Shown here: in pieces, positions 53,930 through 64,000 of the stretch
How positions within the stretch are numbered: the stretch's first letter is position 1
How the letters are laid out: every line of letters begins with the position of its first letter
Origin: Anthopleura xanthogrammica
Lineage: Eukaryota > Cnidaria > Anthozoa > Actiniaria > Actiniidae
Reading direction: 5' to 3'
Length of the DNA: 64,000 nucleotides
Assembly (NCBI GenBank): GCA_964019055.1
Contig: OZ025223.1
Span: 8,748,263-8,812,262 of the forward strand
Made by a program: the position numbers and the translations under genes
The notes under the pieces: model-generated
Seen by the model: only the letters and a program-made list of their open reading frames with translations
The model's database searches: none
What the model was told of the DNA's origin: nothing

Positions 53930-55000
53930 CTCGAAAAAATGACCAACCTCTTGAAAGTCTCTATTATTTTCCCAATCTTAGGGCACCTGTTACTTATTGT
54001 TGATAATAATATTGGATAACCTGAGGGCTATCTCCAAAAATACTCTCCAACTTCAAGTTAATGCTTGTGTACTGTTTTATACTAACCAGAAATCCAGTCT
54101 TGAATGATTTAAAGCCTTGATATGACGAAGAAGAAGAATTTGGAAGCCGGATATTGTCAGGGCTAATTATACTATCCAATTTGTTTGTAGGCTAGGATAA
54201 TTGGGGTCATATCGAAAACGAAGATGGTGTAATTGAAAACGCGATATCCATATTTTTACCCGCTTTTTATCCTTTCTTGTCTTTTCTTCTCCCTTAATTT
54301 CTTACAGCTTTGACGAGTTTTTCGCTTCACAATATTGCAATAGATTAAAGTTGCCGAAAGACAGAGTTTTATCAAATTGTATTCATTCATAAAGTCTTGG
54401 TTCATATTCTTCCTCGTCTGAGAAGAATTGTCAACAAGGGCAGTTTTTATTGAATACGATTTTGAAATGTTGACTGACTAAGCGACAGTTCTGTAATTAG
54501 GAGAATCGTTATTTGGAAAGTATAATATCACAATGGCTAGAGTGCTAGATATTATTTAGAGAGAGGAGGCAGGCAAGCAGGCAAGCAAACAGGCAAGGAA
54601 GACCACGCAAGATGGCGGTCCTGTACAAACTCTAGATAAAATAGCCATTTTCTTACTCATGATTTTGAGGGCTATTTTGCATTTCCATATGATCATCTTT
54701 CATATTTTCAATTTTCTTTTAGCTGTATTCAGCTTTTTCATCTGTTAACACACGTCAACTATCACCTGCCTTTGTTTTCATTTCTCAATTCTTGAAAAGG
54801 ATATTTTGAAGTCTAAACCAACATTATGGCATAAACAATAATTATGAATATCTTGTTTTATAATTATTTTGCTTCGAACGAGTTTGCTAGAATAATTTTT
54901 AATCTCAAAAGTCAGTAACTAAATTATTGCAAGCCCTAACGTGTTCAGCTTAATTTTAATCACGAGCACTCATCGCTATACCTTTACAAGTTAATGGCTT
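53930..55000. other. Upstream region of the GPCR, no gene seen
   Basis: AT-rich. A short ggcaagcaggcaagc repeat lies near 54570. No clear promoter motif or ORF can be supported. Confidence 0.4.
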
Positions 55001-55006
55001 TGTTTG

Positions 55007-55007
55007 G

Positions 55008-55038
<31 letters not shown>

Positions 55039-55050
55039 GAGAGAGAGAGA
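55007..55050. repeat. Compound microsatellite A(n)-(TA)n-(GA)n
   Basis: Poly-A followed by about eight TA and six GA units, directly preceding the hammerhead-like sequence on the plus-strand map. This is a typical end of a retroelement copy. Confidence 0.85.
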
Positions 55051-55082
55051 TTATAGATTGTAGATAGATGAAAGACAAGACA

Positions 55083-55148
55083 TCACTTTTGCTGTTACTC
55101 GGAGTTTCACGCTTACGCGATCTTCAGACAGTGTTTAATAAAGAATGA
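55083..55148 (-). ncRNA. Hammerhead-like ribozyme candidate of Penelope type
   Basis: Minus-strand order: CUGU, core CUGAAGA, stem II CGC/GCG with GUAA loop (outer pair is a U-U mismatch), GAAA, stem III CUC/GAG, triplet GUA, then ACAG pairing with CUGU. An outer stem I (AUCAUU with AGUGAU) is possible. The mismatch next to the core lowers confidence. It lies beside a compound microsatellite, as Penelope-like repeats often do. Confidence 0.4.
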
Positions 55149-55199
55149 TCCATACTGTAATCTATATATACCTGACGCGCTATAATCTATAATTGGAGT

Positions 55200-56140
55200 A
55201 TTGTTACAATAGTGCTATTGTTCTATCAAGGTGCGATAATTTATGTTATCCGGCTTAAGTAATATTTGTTTTCGTGGCGGCATTTTGAAATAAGTTCTGA
55301 TCTTTTGTTGAGAAGGTTGGCTTTATCTGCTTTAATAATGTTCAATATATATAATATAGGCTTGCATTCTTAAATTATAGCCTTGAAGGACACAATGTTG
55401 TAGTAAAATAAATTAAAATTAAAATTAATGAATTTGCAAGAAAAAAAACGAGGAAAAATAATAAACTCGAGAAACAATAATAAAAATATGTCATAACTGC
55501 TTATTATACGAGAAGAATAGACAGACGTTATCATCATATCTCCATGGACTTCACAACGATTTAAAAAACAATTGAATGCCAATTTTCATATTAGAACAAT
55601 GAAAGGATTTGTGAATCAATATACCATACTGTCTGCATGAAAAGAAGATGTTTTGGGCCGTGTGGCTAGGATTTCTACTTGAATATCGAAATTTTATTGC
55701 ATTTTAAGAAAGAAAAACTGAAATAATAAGAACGAAAAGGAGTTTTATAAAGATTTTTCTTATATTTTCTTCGTGACAGGATTTGTTGTTCAAAGTTCTA
55801 ATTGTTTCAGGGGGAGGTAAAGTCATTGAAAATATTTTTCGCTTTATTTTAGCGGTTTTATGAGCAGCCTGACCCGGAAATACGTCACGACTTAACAGCT
55901 CTATAGAAGTACCACTGTATATTATTTTTGGCAAAACAATTTAAATCATTCGATTATGGAACGAAGACTAAAGGATTACAATTATGTCCGATAACTGCTA
56001 AAGAATCAACGATGAACTCGAATGTAAATGTATGATAACTTATTTGGCATAAAACGTTTCAATATTTGAATTTGGAAAGAACTTTTGGAGTCACTATAGT
56101 AACATGTAAATAATAATAATAATAATAATAAGAAACTTTG
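55200..56140. other. No gene seen
   Basis: AT-rich DNA with a short (aat)n run near 56110. Short frames are not supported. Confidence 0.4.
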
Positions 56141-56143
56141 TTA

Positions 56144-56339
56144 CAGTGCGAATCGAAAAAATGTGGGCACCCAGAAATATTTCAGAAATCGTTTATCGTT
56201 CGTTGAACAATCTGAAACAACTCTCTAACTACAAGAATGTCGACTGATTTGTAGTCAGATAAACTTCTTGTAGTTAGAGAGTCGTTTCATATTGTTCAAC
56301 GAACAAATTATTTCTGGGTACCTACGGTTTTTTGCACTG
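56144..56339. mobile_element. 196-bp Tc1/mariner-type MITE, TA duplication
   Basis: Starts cagtgc and ends gcactg, flanked by TA on both sides. The arms pair over most of the element (for example ctctctaactacaagaa with ttcttgtagttagagag), leaving a loop of about 30 bases. Confidence 0.8.
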
Positions 56340-56344
56340 TAATA

Positions 56345-56725
56345 ATGTAATAGATTTTTGAAGCCATTCGGTTCCCTATAACATCTGTTTTTTTATATGT
56401 AGTTCATTAGCATAACCCAACTTCAACCAACAATTATTTAAATTTTGAATAAGTCGAAAAAAAATCTTAATAACTACAGAATTCTGTTAAGTTTCAAAAC
56501 TTTTTTTTTTTAATGTTGTAAGTTAAAATTTTATCAGAAATCTATGGCTGAGTATCGTAGTAAGTCTTGTAATCTAACTCTAAATCTTTGTGAATTTTGC
56601 CTGTTTTATCATTCTTATTATAACTTCAAAACTATTCAAGGTTTTGGGAAAAATTAGTTAAAAATGACAAACAAAGAAATAACAAAACACTAACAACAGC
56701 AAAAATAATGGTCAATAGTAAAAGA
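56345..56725. other. No gene seen
   Basis: AT-rich, unremarkable. Confidence 0.4.
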
Positions 56726-56790
56726 AAGGAAGATAGGAAGATAGAAAGGAAGGAAGGAAGGAAGGAAGGAAGGAAGGAAAGAAAGAAGAA
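56726..56790 (+). repeat. (GGAA)n microsatellite
   Basis: About nine perfect ggaa units with impure edges. Confidence 0.85.
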
Positions 56791-56799
56791 AGGAATGAA

Positions 56800-58160
56800 A
56801 AAAACCTTAAAATATATTTATTGCCCGCAGCAAACTCCAAGAAACACAATTACGTAAACAAATACAGCGTTCCTCAGTAATAATTTAGATGCACTAATTG
56901 AAAACATTGTGATCTATTCTTAACATGTCTTCAAAGTTCGGAAAAAAAGCTTTTCTCATCAATTATGCACATGATGCACTACTATATACATTAATATCCA
57001 ACCTCACCTAAGAATATATCTTACATAGTTAAAAAATCAAGATATAACGGCCATCTGTTAAGCCATATTTTAGAATATTTCTTTGATAGTGAAGATTCTG
57101 TGAATATATTCAAGTATTGATTACATTTTTTTAAAAAGAATGACGTTCCCTTACGAAGTGAATATTTCAGGTAGATAAAGCACGTTGTAATAGAAATATC
57201 AATTTATTTAGATTTCGTTAATTATAAGCTTTGTTTTAATCGAAAGATACAGAAAAAAATTGTTTACTAGGAAATGTAGAATGATGTGACGACTAGATCA
57301 GAGGTGAGAAACAGCAGGAAGCCAAACCAAAAGAGGAAGAGAGAAGAAAAGAGAAATAAAAAAAAAAGGAAAGAAAAGAAAAGGAGAGAAAAAGAGAAAA
57401 GGAAAAATCTGCCAATTATTTTTCTCTTCAACTAACTTCCTAACTTTTTTTCAGATGGATGCAAAACATTGGTTTTCAAGGTGAAGATTGAAAGCAAAGC
57501 ACAAAGTATCATTTCTTTATTTAAATGGTTGCACATGAGAAGACACATGAATATGGATACGACTCAAACAAAGAATATTATTCTCAAGAGAATGGCACGT
57601 GGTCTTGAATGGTAATACATTACGTCAAAGCTAAAGGGCTCTTTTAATATATAGACCCCTTGCTGCATTTCGGTATGCAACTCAATTTGGAGGACAAAAC
57701 AATAAGTTTCCAATTCTCAGGAAATTGAAATTCTTTCGTTTTGTCCTCCAAATTGAGCTTCTTTGACGCCAAGTGAAAGAGGTCAAAAAAGTGGAAAGAC
57801 AGGGAACGTTTGGGGTCTTAAGATTTTTAAAGCGAAATATTTTATAAATTTGTCATAGATATCTCAGACAGAAATCGAAAAACGCTAAGACATACCGAGA
57901 AATAGAAATATCGGAGTAATTTAAAAGATGAGTTATTGATGACCAGGATTTTTTTTAATTGAAAACTGGCACCCCAAATGAGTTTTTATGAGTCTTGGTA
58001 TGATTAAATTTAAAGCATTTGAGCTTGAAACAGGTGGCAAGCCACATAAATAAACCAAACTTTATATAGCTTTATAACAAGACTTGTCGAAGACGATTAC
58101 CGTCTTTCAGTTCCTGATCATAATTTTTTTTAAATTTTTTCTGATAGTTTTTTTAACCTT
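56800..58160. other. No gene seen, one small hairpin
   Basis: AT-rich with a purine-rich stretch near 57320-57410. Around 57690-57760 caatttggaggacaaaac and its exact inverse gttttgtcctccaaattg lie about 40 bases apart, probably a small MITE remnant. Confidence 0.45.
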
Positions 58161-58162
58161 GC

Positions 58163-58520
58163 AAAAAGAAGGAAAGAAGGAAGGAAGAAAGGATGGATGG
58201 AAAGAAAGAAGGTAGGAAAGAAGGAAGGAAGGAAAGAAGGAAAGAAGAAAGGAAAGAAGGAAGGAAGGAAAGAAGGAAAGAAGGAAGGAAGGAAGGAAGG
58301 AAGGAACGAACGAACGAACGAACGAAGAACTCGAAGAATCGAACGAACGAAGAACTCGAAGAACTCGAAGAATCGAACGAACGAAGAACTCGAAGAATCG
58401 AACGAACGAAGAACTTGAAAAGGAAGAAACGAACGAAGAAACTCGGAAAGGAAGAAAGGAACGAAGGAACGAAGGAACGAAGGAGTTCGGGAAGGTGGGA
58501 ACGAACGAACGAAGGAGTAA
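58163..58520 (+). repeat. Long purine microsatellite (GGAA/GAAC/GAAGAACTC)
   Basis: (gaag/ggaa)n passes into (gaac)n and then into a higher-order block of gaacgaacgaagaactcgaa. The Lys/Glu/Arg-rich frames through it come from the repeat and are not called. Confidence 0.9.
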
Positions 58521-58842
58521 AGGAGTAAAGTAAAATACGTAAATAAAAATTTATTACCTAGTGTCTACTTCAGTTTGAACTGACTTATTACTCTGTATTC
58601 GGAAACCACTAAGACATCTGAGACATTGAAAGTAATTAAGAACAGTAATATAATTAATAAAGGGCAGGATGTAATCAGTTTTTATTAGGAAGCACCAAAC
58701 ATATTGGGTCCCTTAAAAATGATCTCATTGTTGATGAGTTTCAGTTTAACTAAGAGCGTGATTTGAAGCGGGTTCTCGAAGGTGACGAGGTATATCAACA
58801 AACGAAATTTAGATAACTTTGTCTGAGCAAGAATTGTCGAAG

Positions 58843-58918
58843 ATGAATACCTTCTTTCGTTTCTTCATTCTAACCTTGTTTTTGATCGTTTTGAACTTTG
58901 GGATAATGCAAGGTGTCG
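58843..58918 (+). CDS. Candidate first exon: signal peptide ending at a splice donor
   Basis: An ATG opens a 25-codon frame with a textbook signal peptide: MNTFFRFF, then a hydrophobic run (ILTLFLIVLNFGIM). It is followed at once by the donor tcg|gtgagt, leaving the reading frame in phase 1. Phase-1 introns right after a signal peptide are common in secreted animal proteins. No second exon can be identified in the window. It resembles the exon at 62505 in design, so both may belong to secreted-protein genes that run rightward. Confidence 0.45.
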
Positions 58919-58919
58919 G

Positions 58920-60100
58920 TGAGTGGTTTTATTCTAATTTGTAGTTTGTTCAATTGAATTTGGTGGAATGATTTTGTAATTTTCGTTTGTGCTGCGCGTT
59001 TTTATATAACCACTCATGATGATCGCCATATTTTACGTCCGTAAGACTTAGGTTTTCCAATACTTCATATTTTTTCAAGTCTTTCTTTTTCTTTCTTTTC
59101 TTTGTCCTCAAAACTTATCTTATTTCAGTTCCAAACCACTTAATGATTCATGAAAACATATCCCAAGTAGGGGTGGATTTAGGTATTTTCTTGACTAGTG
59201 CCAACTCCAACCCGCATCAAATTCAAGGGAATATATTCCCTATGATGTAATTTTTTTATAGCTTGTAATTTACCTAGCTAGAAGTGTATGGGCAACACGT
59301 GTATATGTTTATGAAGATACAGTAAGGCGGCTGTCCAAAACCTTAGAGGAGAATTGACTAACTCGTCCAATTTGCTCGAATTTCGACCACATTCACTCGC
59401 AAATAAAACACAAGGCTAACAAAATACTCCACCCATGTGCTTAGAATAAACCAACCAAGGAAATTGCTGTAGCCAAGCTGAATTAACCTTTCCGAAGATC
59501 TGCCACTCTCCGATCCTTCAACTTAGGGAATTTGAAGAGAAGATCTCCACACATTGTAGATGAACTCTTGCTTTCTCAGATCCAAAAAAGTACCAAGATA
59601 TCTAAATACCACACCAAAATATATCAAAGTAGAGCAGTTGCTGTTCTCCTTTTGAAAAATAGGTTCTCTGCGAGCAATATTGTTTCTATTATAGCAGTTC
59701 GACGCCATGTTTACAAAGTCCTGCTCACTAGTTCAAAGTCGGTCTCTAGCCAATAGCAAACGACCTTGACTTGTTCCAGAAAACAAAACCAGCCAATAGG
59801 AAACGACTTTGACTAGTTCCACTTAAACAATAGGCACAAGTGAGTTGAATATCCAGTGGGTCCCTACCCTCAATAAGAACAAAATGTCGCTCATCGATGA
59901 CATTTTCCCGGAAAACGACCCGAATATGTTACATTCCAACGACTTAATTTATTGTTAATGGGTTACCTGTGGTTTAAAGAATGACGAAAGAAATCGCTGT
60001 TTTCAAGAAAAGTAGCTTCTTATATTTGATAATTTATTGCGTTTTTTGATTGGTCGAGACAAAATATTTTATCGATTTTTTAAAGAAAAGTTCAAAGAAA
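58920..60100. other. Intron or intergenic, no gene seen
   Basis: Near 59745-59825 an agccaatag..aaacgac segment is repeated, giving two CCAAT motifs about 45 bp apart. Otherwise AT-rich with no supported exon. Confidence 0.35.
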
Positions 60101-60106
60101 ACCTGA

Positions 60107-60225
60107 TTGACGTCCACCACAACCAACTTGCGACAGCAAATAGTGAAGCGCACAGTTACAATCACACGCGCGAAATCGTTCAATTTGCTGTCGCGACGAA
60201 GTTGGATGGTGGACGTCAATCACGG
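60107..60225. mobile_element. Foldback with ttgacgtccacc arms
   Basis: tgattgacgtccaccac...gacagcaaat pairs with atttgctgtcgcgacgaag...gtggacgtcaatca. A third ttgacgtccacca lies at about 60302, suggesting nested or tandem copies. Confidence 0.65.
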
Positions 60226-60449
60226 CGTTTACACAACATTCCACGTGGCACGTACCTTCATAACTCTGTGTTTTCCGACAATGCCATGGAAACACTTTGA
60301 TTGACGTCCACCAAAATCTTGTTTTGTCGCGGCAGCGATTCGTGTGATTGGAAAGAGCTGTTGTAGGCCAAAACTCAGACAAACAAATAATAATACGGCG
60401 ACAAAAAGAACTAAAAACGATAAGGAGGCAACTATTGCATGACAAAGTC

Positions 60450-60667
60450 AATACTCCAGTTTCGAGTTCTCTTTTACGCTGTGTTAGCCTCAATTGTGCG
60501 TAAATTATGCAGAAATTTAGATAAAACTCGTGAAATTTCAAAGTATTTTTATTGTCTTCTTTACACACAGATCTCTTGAATTTCCACGGGCTGTTACTGA
60601 ATAAAAGAATATATTACACGGTTTTGAGGCTAACACAGCGTAAAAGAGAACTCGAAACTGGAGTATT
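60450..60667. mobile_element. 218-bp element with perfect 44-bp terminal inverted repeats
   Basis: The left arm (60450-60493, aatactccagtttcgagttc...) and right arm (60624-60667) are exact reverse complements over 44 bases, around a 130-bp loop without coding potential. Perfect arms suggest a young element. Confidence 0.75.
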
Positions 60668-60669
60668 AA

Positions 60670-62490
60670 CAAATCAAGAATAAGCCATACGAAATAAATA
60701 AGTCTTGACAAACCGAAACTGAATCTCGAGGAACTCATAAATAGTTATTTTGTTTTGTTTTGAATGCAAGAATGCTAAGAAAATAAAATTATAAACTCAG
60801 ACAAACCTGACTTCTGTGCGCTTTGCTATTGTATTGTCTGACTGGGACATGCACAGCATGACAAATCTAAAACTAATTCCAGAGCTGATTGTATGGGATT
60901 ATAGAGTCACCCATAAGATAATCAAAAGACAAAGAGAATATGAAAGAAAATTTAGACAAAGAAATATAGCTGTTTGAAATATTTTCTCAGTAGATAGTTT
61001 TTCACGAGCCACTGTAAATGTTTTGACTAATTCTTCGCTCCCATTCGGCCGAAATCCACAGGTATTATTGTTTACATAAAATTTATTTTTTTTCCAAGTT
61101 TTCGGGCACCAAATTGCAAAGTTACTCAAGATACTATTTTTACATCTAGACATTATCGAGTGTGAGTTTAAAAACTTTATTTCTTTGTGGTTTGAATTCC
61201 AAATATTTAAGCTGGCTATGGTAACGAAAAAAATCGTGTAAAAATATTTGCTATTGTTGTAGTGAAAATGTTTCTTATTGGAGAGGGATTTTGAGAACGA
61301 CACTAAGAACGGCTGCAAAGTAGACTGCACGTAGCGGAGTGCTTCTCCTAACACTTCTCTCGTGTTCTGCCAATCTCCGCATGCTTTATATACAGTACTA
61401 GTATAACCACACAGCATTTACAAAATATTCAAATGAAACTTCGAAAACACTTAACTAAGTGATCAAAAACAAGATGCGCGAAATGGATGCGCAGTAGCAA
61501 GGGTCCCGAACTACCTTAAGAAGCCGAGTTTGTATTTCAATAATAATTGAAATTGACTTTATTTTAAGAGGATAAAACAGGTTATAGTGTAAATACATTA
61601 ACAAACTTGTGGTCCTTCATACAATAAAACTATAAAACTATAAGACTATAAAATATTATGAATCGTATTTTTTTTCTGATACAATAAAGTTGGAGATATT
61701 GTTCAAAACGAAAAACAACAAGTTTCCCTTGCATCGTAAATTCTTATTTAAAATATATCTGTGAATTTAGGAAAAAGTTTTGTTTTAAAATTTCAATTCT
61801 TAGAAATTCAAATCCAAATAGAATGCAAGGAACACCCAGGGGTTATTCTGCTATCAGAATTTTTGTTTTACTGGCGTGACATAGCAACTTGAACGTAGAA
61901 ACAGAAACGTAGGATTTAAAGGTAATATTCACACGTTCAAAATTGAATCGCGCTTTTGAGTACACTGATGAATTACGGGGTAGTTTTTAAGTTCACACAA
62001 CTCTCAGAATAATAGATAAATAATCTCTCACAACTGATCAGCGAGAAACTATTTTGTAGGCAAAAATTATACTAATGGTGAGTGGAAATTATTCGCTCTC
62101 TTAGGATTTTTCTCCATGTTTTCTGGTTTTCCTCCCTCACTAAACCCCACTACATTCCAGTTACTGATCTGTGAGTTAGTTAGCGGTCGTAATGTTACTT
62201 TGGTAAGCCCTCTTCTTAAAAATATCAAACGATAAGCAGCTGGGCTAAATTCATAAAATCACTCACTACCAGCAATGCTATAATTACCATCATCATGCCT
62301 TATTATTTGGTGTTAATTTCAACTCTTTTATCCTTTTGAACATGATTATGATGATTCCGCAGTTTGGCCAAACCCACACGTGATTCCTATAATAAAGCTC
62401 ACCGCCTACTCGCCAAAAAATAAATAAGCCCTCGCAATTTAAATAAAGCATTCGTCGTTAAGAAACACCTGCGATAGAAGTTGTTGCGAG
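60670..62490. other. No gene supported
   Basis: A 172-residue minus-strand frame (60899-61417) lacks domains and has an Asn/Ser/Phe-rich composition typical of AT-rich chance ORFs. A SINE-tail remnant (ggttttcctccctcac) is near 62130. Confidence 0.4.
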
Positions 62491-62504
62491 AAGTAGGACC
62501 AAAA

Positions 62505-62577
62505 ATGTCCAGCAAAACGATTTTCGTTTGGATGGTATTTTACGCAGCGCTTTCGCTCTCAAGAATATCTGCAAGTG
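62505..62577 (+). CDS. Candidate first exon: signal peptide ending at a strong splice donor
   Basis: ATG in good context (aaaATGt) opens 24 codons: MSSKTIFVWM then VFYAALSLSRISAS, a typical signal peptide with a small-residue cleavage region. The donor agtg|gtaagt follows in phase 1. Upstream lies a tataataaag TATA-like motif at about 62387. No following exon is recognised before the window ends, so the mature protein is unknown. Confidence 0.5.
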
Positions 62578-62579
62578 GT

Positions 62580-63100
62580 AAGTTATTTCAATAGAACTCT
62601 AGAAATATAATAACAGGAAAAATGAGAGTATTATGATACAATGTCAATAATAACCAATACTGAACAATATTATATTATGTAACTGCCACAGAGCAAAACA
62701 TTTCAAGAGTTCTAAACTTCAGGATTTTGCTACATATAAATTACGACTTTGAAAGTAAATTTTATGACGATATCGATGCTCCTTATTCGTCTTTTTATCA
62801 TATAGTTCAAAAAAACAAGTAAACTGAAAATGGCTTTAAAAGGACTTTAGGAGAGATTTAACTCCAAGTTTAAGGGGAAAACATTGGCATTCTTGGTCCA
62901 TCTCCATCAAATTTAAGCTTCCTGACCAAGAGTTCTAATTCTTGCATTTCAAATTTAAAAATTTTATTGCTTTCGTTAAAAAATCCTTTCATGAATGGAA
63001 TTCAAATGCTATAATAATAAGCCGTAAATAAACTACCTTATTTTATTGCTACTCTTAAAAACAAATAAAATACATAAATATATGCGAATTAACAGTGGTT
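62580..63100. other. Probable intron, nothing recognised
   Basis: AT-rich. If the exon at 62505 is real, this is the start of its first intron. Confidence 0.35.
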
Positions 63101-63109
63101 CCACAGAGA

Positions 63110-63290
63110 GCTCTTCTTCCACTAGATCCTAATTCGAATTTAGAAAATGATTCTTGCGGAGGGAGGAAATACGGGAGAAAAACCCTCGAATCACAGTAGA
63201 GTATCAACAAACAACTCTACTAACATTAAAAGACGCCGTGGATAGAACCCGGGTCGCCTTGGTGAAACGCGAGTGGTAGAAAAAACCTTT
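63110..63290 (-). mobile_element. tRNA-derived SINE
   Basis: The minus strand has ctaccactcgcgtttcacc followed by the box B-like cccgggttctatcc, then a tail with ggtttttctcccgtatttcc and cctccctccgc read on the other side. Same superfamily as the SINEs in the gene array. Confidence 0.55.
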
Positions 63291-63397
63291 GATCGAGTTC
63301 AAATATTAGAAAGACTAGATCCTGTCAGTCACTGCATGATGTTGGTTTCGGGCTGCGTGAAACAAGAAAAATGTCTTAATTATGTAACATTATCTCT

Positions 63398-63456
63398 GGT
63401 TAGGTGTGCGGTTTGTTGCTAGGAAGAGTTTGAGTTCAAGCCCCGGTCGAACAAAA
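63398..63456 (+). mobile_element. Possible tRNA-like SINE head
   Basis: The plus strand has ggttaggtgtgcggtttg (box A-like) and gagttcaagccccgg (box B-like) about 35 bases apart. Weak on its own. Confidence 0.35.
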
Positions 63457-63459
63457 ATT

Positions 63460-64000
63460 CAGGGTCTTAAGATATCTGAGTACAAGGTTTTGCCTTTTCT
63501 CTAAAAATATTTGCAAATTGTTAGACCTTCGCTATGGCTCGGATGACCGCCTAAAATGGCGGTGAAGTCGTATTTAGAGACCTTAAACAAACAGGGCCTC
63601 AAGTTTATCGGTTATCACGCGAATTTGAGTGTTGCTAACCCTCTCTACAAGAAGTTTGTTATTATTTTTTCTTTGTATTAAAACGGATAGCTAGTCGCAC
63701 AGTCACGAAGTTTCCTTCCATATTTACTGTAAAACGGATAGTTTTTTTCGTAACTTAGACAAAAGGTTTTTCTTAATTTCTTTATTAAAATCGCACAAAA
63801 AGTAAAGATTCTACTGTATTGAATTTAGTACATTTTGAAACTGCATTGGATTTTCTTAATAGCATTTAAAATTAGGCCTAGTATTCGTAAGATTATAGCT
63901 GGTTAAAGAACTACCAAATTTACTTTTTATGGACCACAATATATTCCATACTGTGTTTTCAGCACGGCTTTTGTTCAGTTCAAAGCATAAATATTTGATA
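63460..64000. other. Window end, no gene seen
   Basis: AT-rich, no supported feature. Confidence 0.4.

Noticed and set aside
58193..58528. 111-codon Lys/Glu/Arg-rich ORF
   Set aside because: Simple purine microsatellite; no non-repetitive coding part.
60899..61417. 172-codon minus-strand ORF
   Set aside because: No domain, no signal peptide, and Asn/Ser/Phe-rich composition as expected by chance in AT-rich DNA.

Overview
This is AT-rich eukaryotic DNA, most likely from an anthozoan cnidarian (stony coral or sea anemone). Three things point that way: lineage-expanded HEPN-NACHT genes, dense MITE/SINE/foldback repeats with the SINE tail pattern common in coral genomes, and an intronless rhodopsin-family GPCR. 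The species cannot be fixed from sequence alone.

Positions 1-46296 form a tandem segmental duplication. A unit marker (ccgggtccgactgatc) recurs at about 1, 12531, 27041 and 46047. The units carry five copies (A-E) of one gene family, all on the minus strand. A (4408-8769), D (29763-33347) and E (38445-42290) are intact long ORFs. B (15890-19269) is frameshifted and C (19945-21021) is truncated and chimeric. Each intact protein reads: DZIP3-like HEPN domain with an Rx5H motif, then a heptad-repeat coiled coil, then a NACHT NTPase, a winged-helix-like region and a C-terminal beta-propeller-like domain. This is a STAND/NLR-like architecture with a possible RNase-type N-terminus. The coil is encoded by a 21-bp in-frame minisatellite of 46 (A), 19 (E), 6 (D), 5 (C) or 0 (B) heptads, so the paralogs differ mainly in rod length and in the sensor end. 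The numbers in this annotation count residues from the conserved MASSSW methionine.

The gene flanks hold several MITE families, tRNA-derived SINEs, a 7-bp satellite preceded by CCAAT and TATA-like boxes, a 135-bp direct duplication, poly-G tracts and a 3-kb foldback transposon (23752-26761). Comparing units gives empty sites, recombination junctions and evidence of module swapping between paralogs.

From 46297 to 64000 the DNA is single-copy and gene-poor. It holds an acidic ORF, a tandem retrozyme-like element with a well-formed minus-strand hammerhead ribozyme (48268-48681), a nine-copy G-quadruplex minisatellite (49363-49875), a possible single-pass membrane protein exon (50509-50835), a solo-LTR candidate, an intronless class A GPCR (52880-53923), a second hammerhead candidate near 55083-55148, and two candidate signal-peptide first exons (58843-58918 and 62505-62577) ending at phase-1 splice donors.
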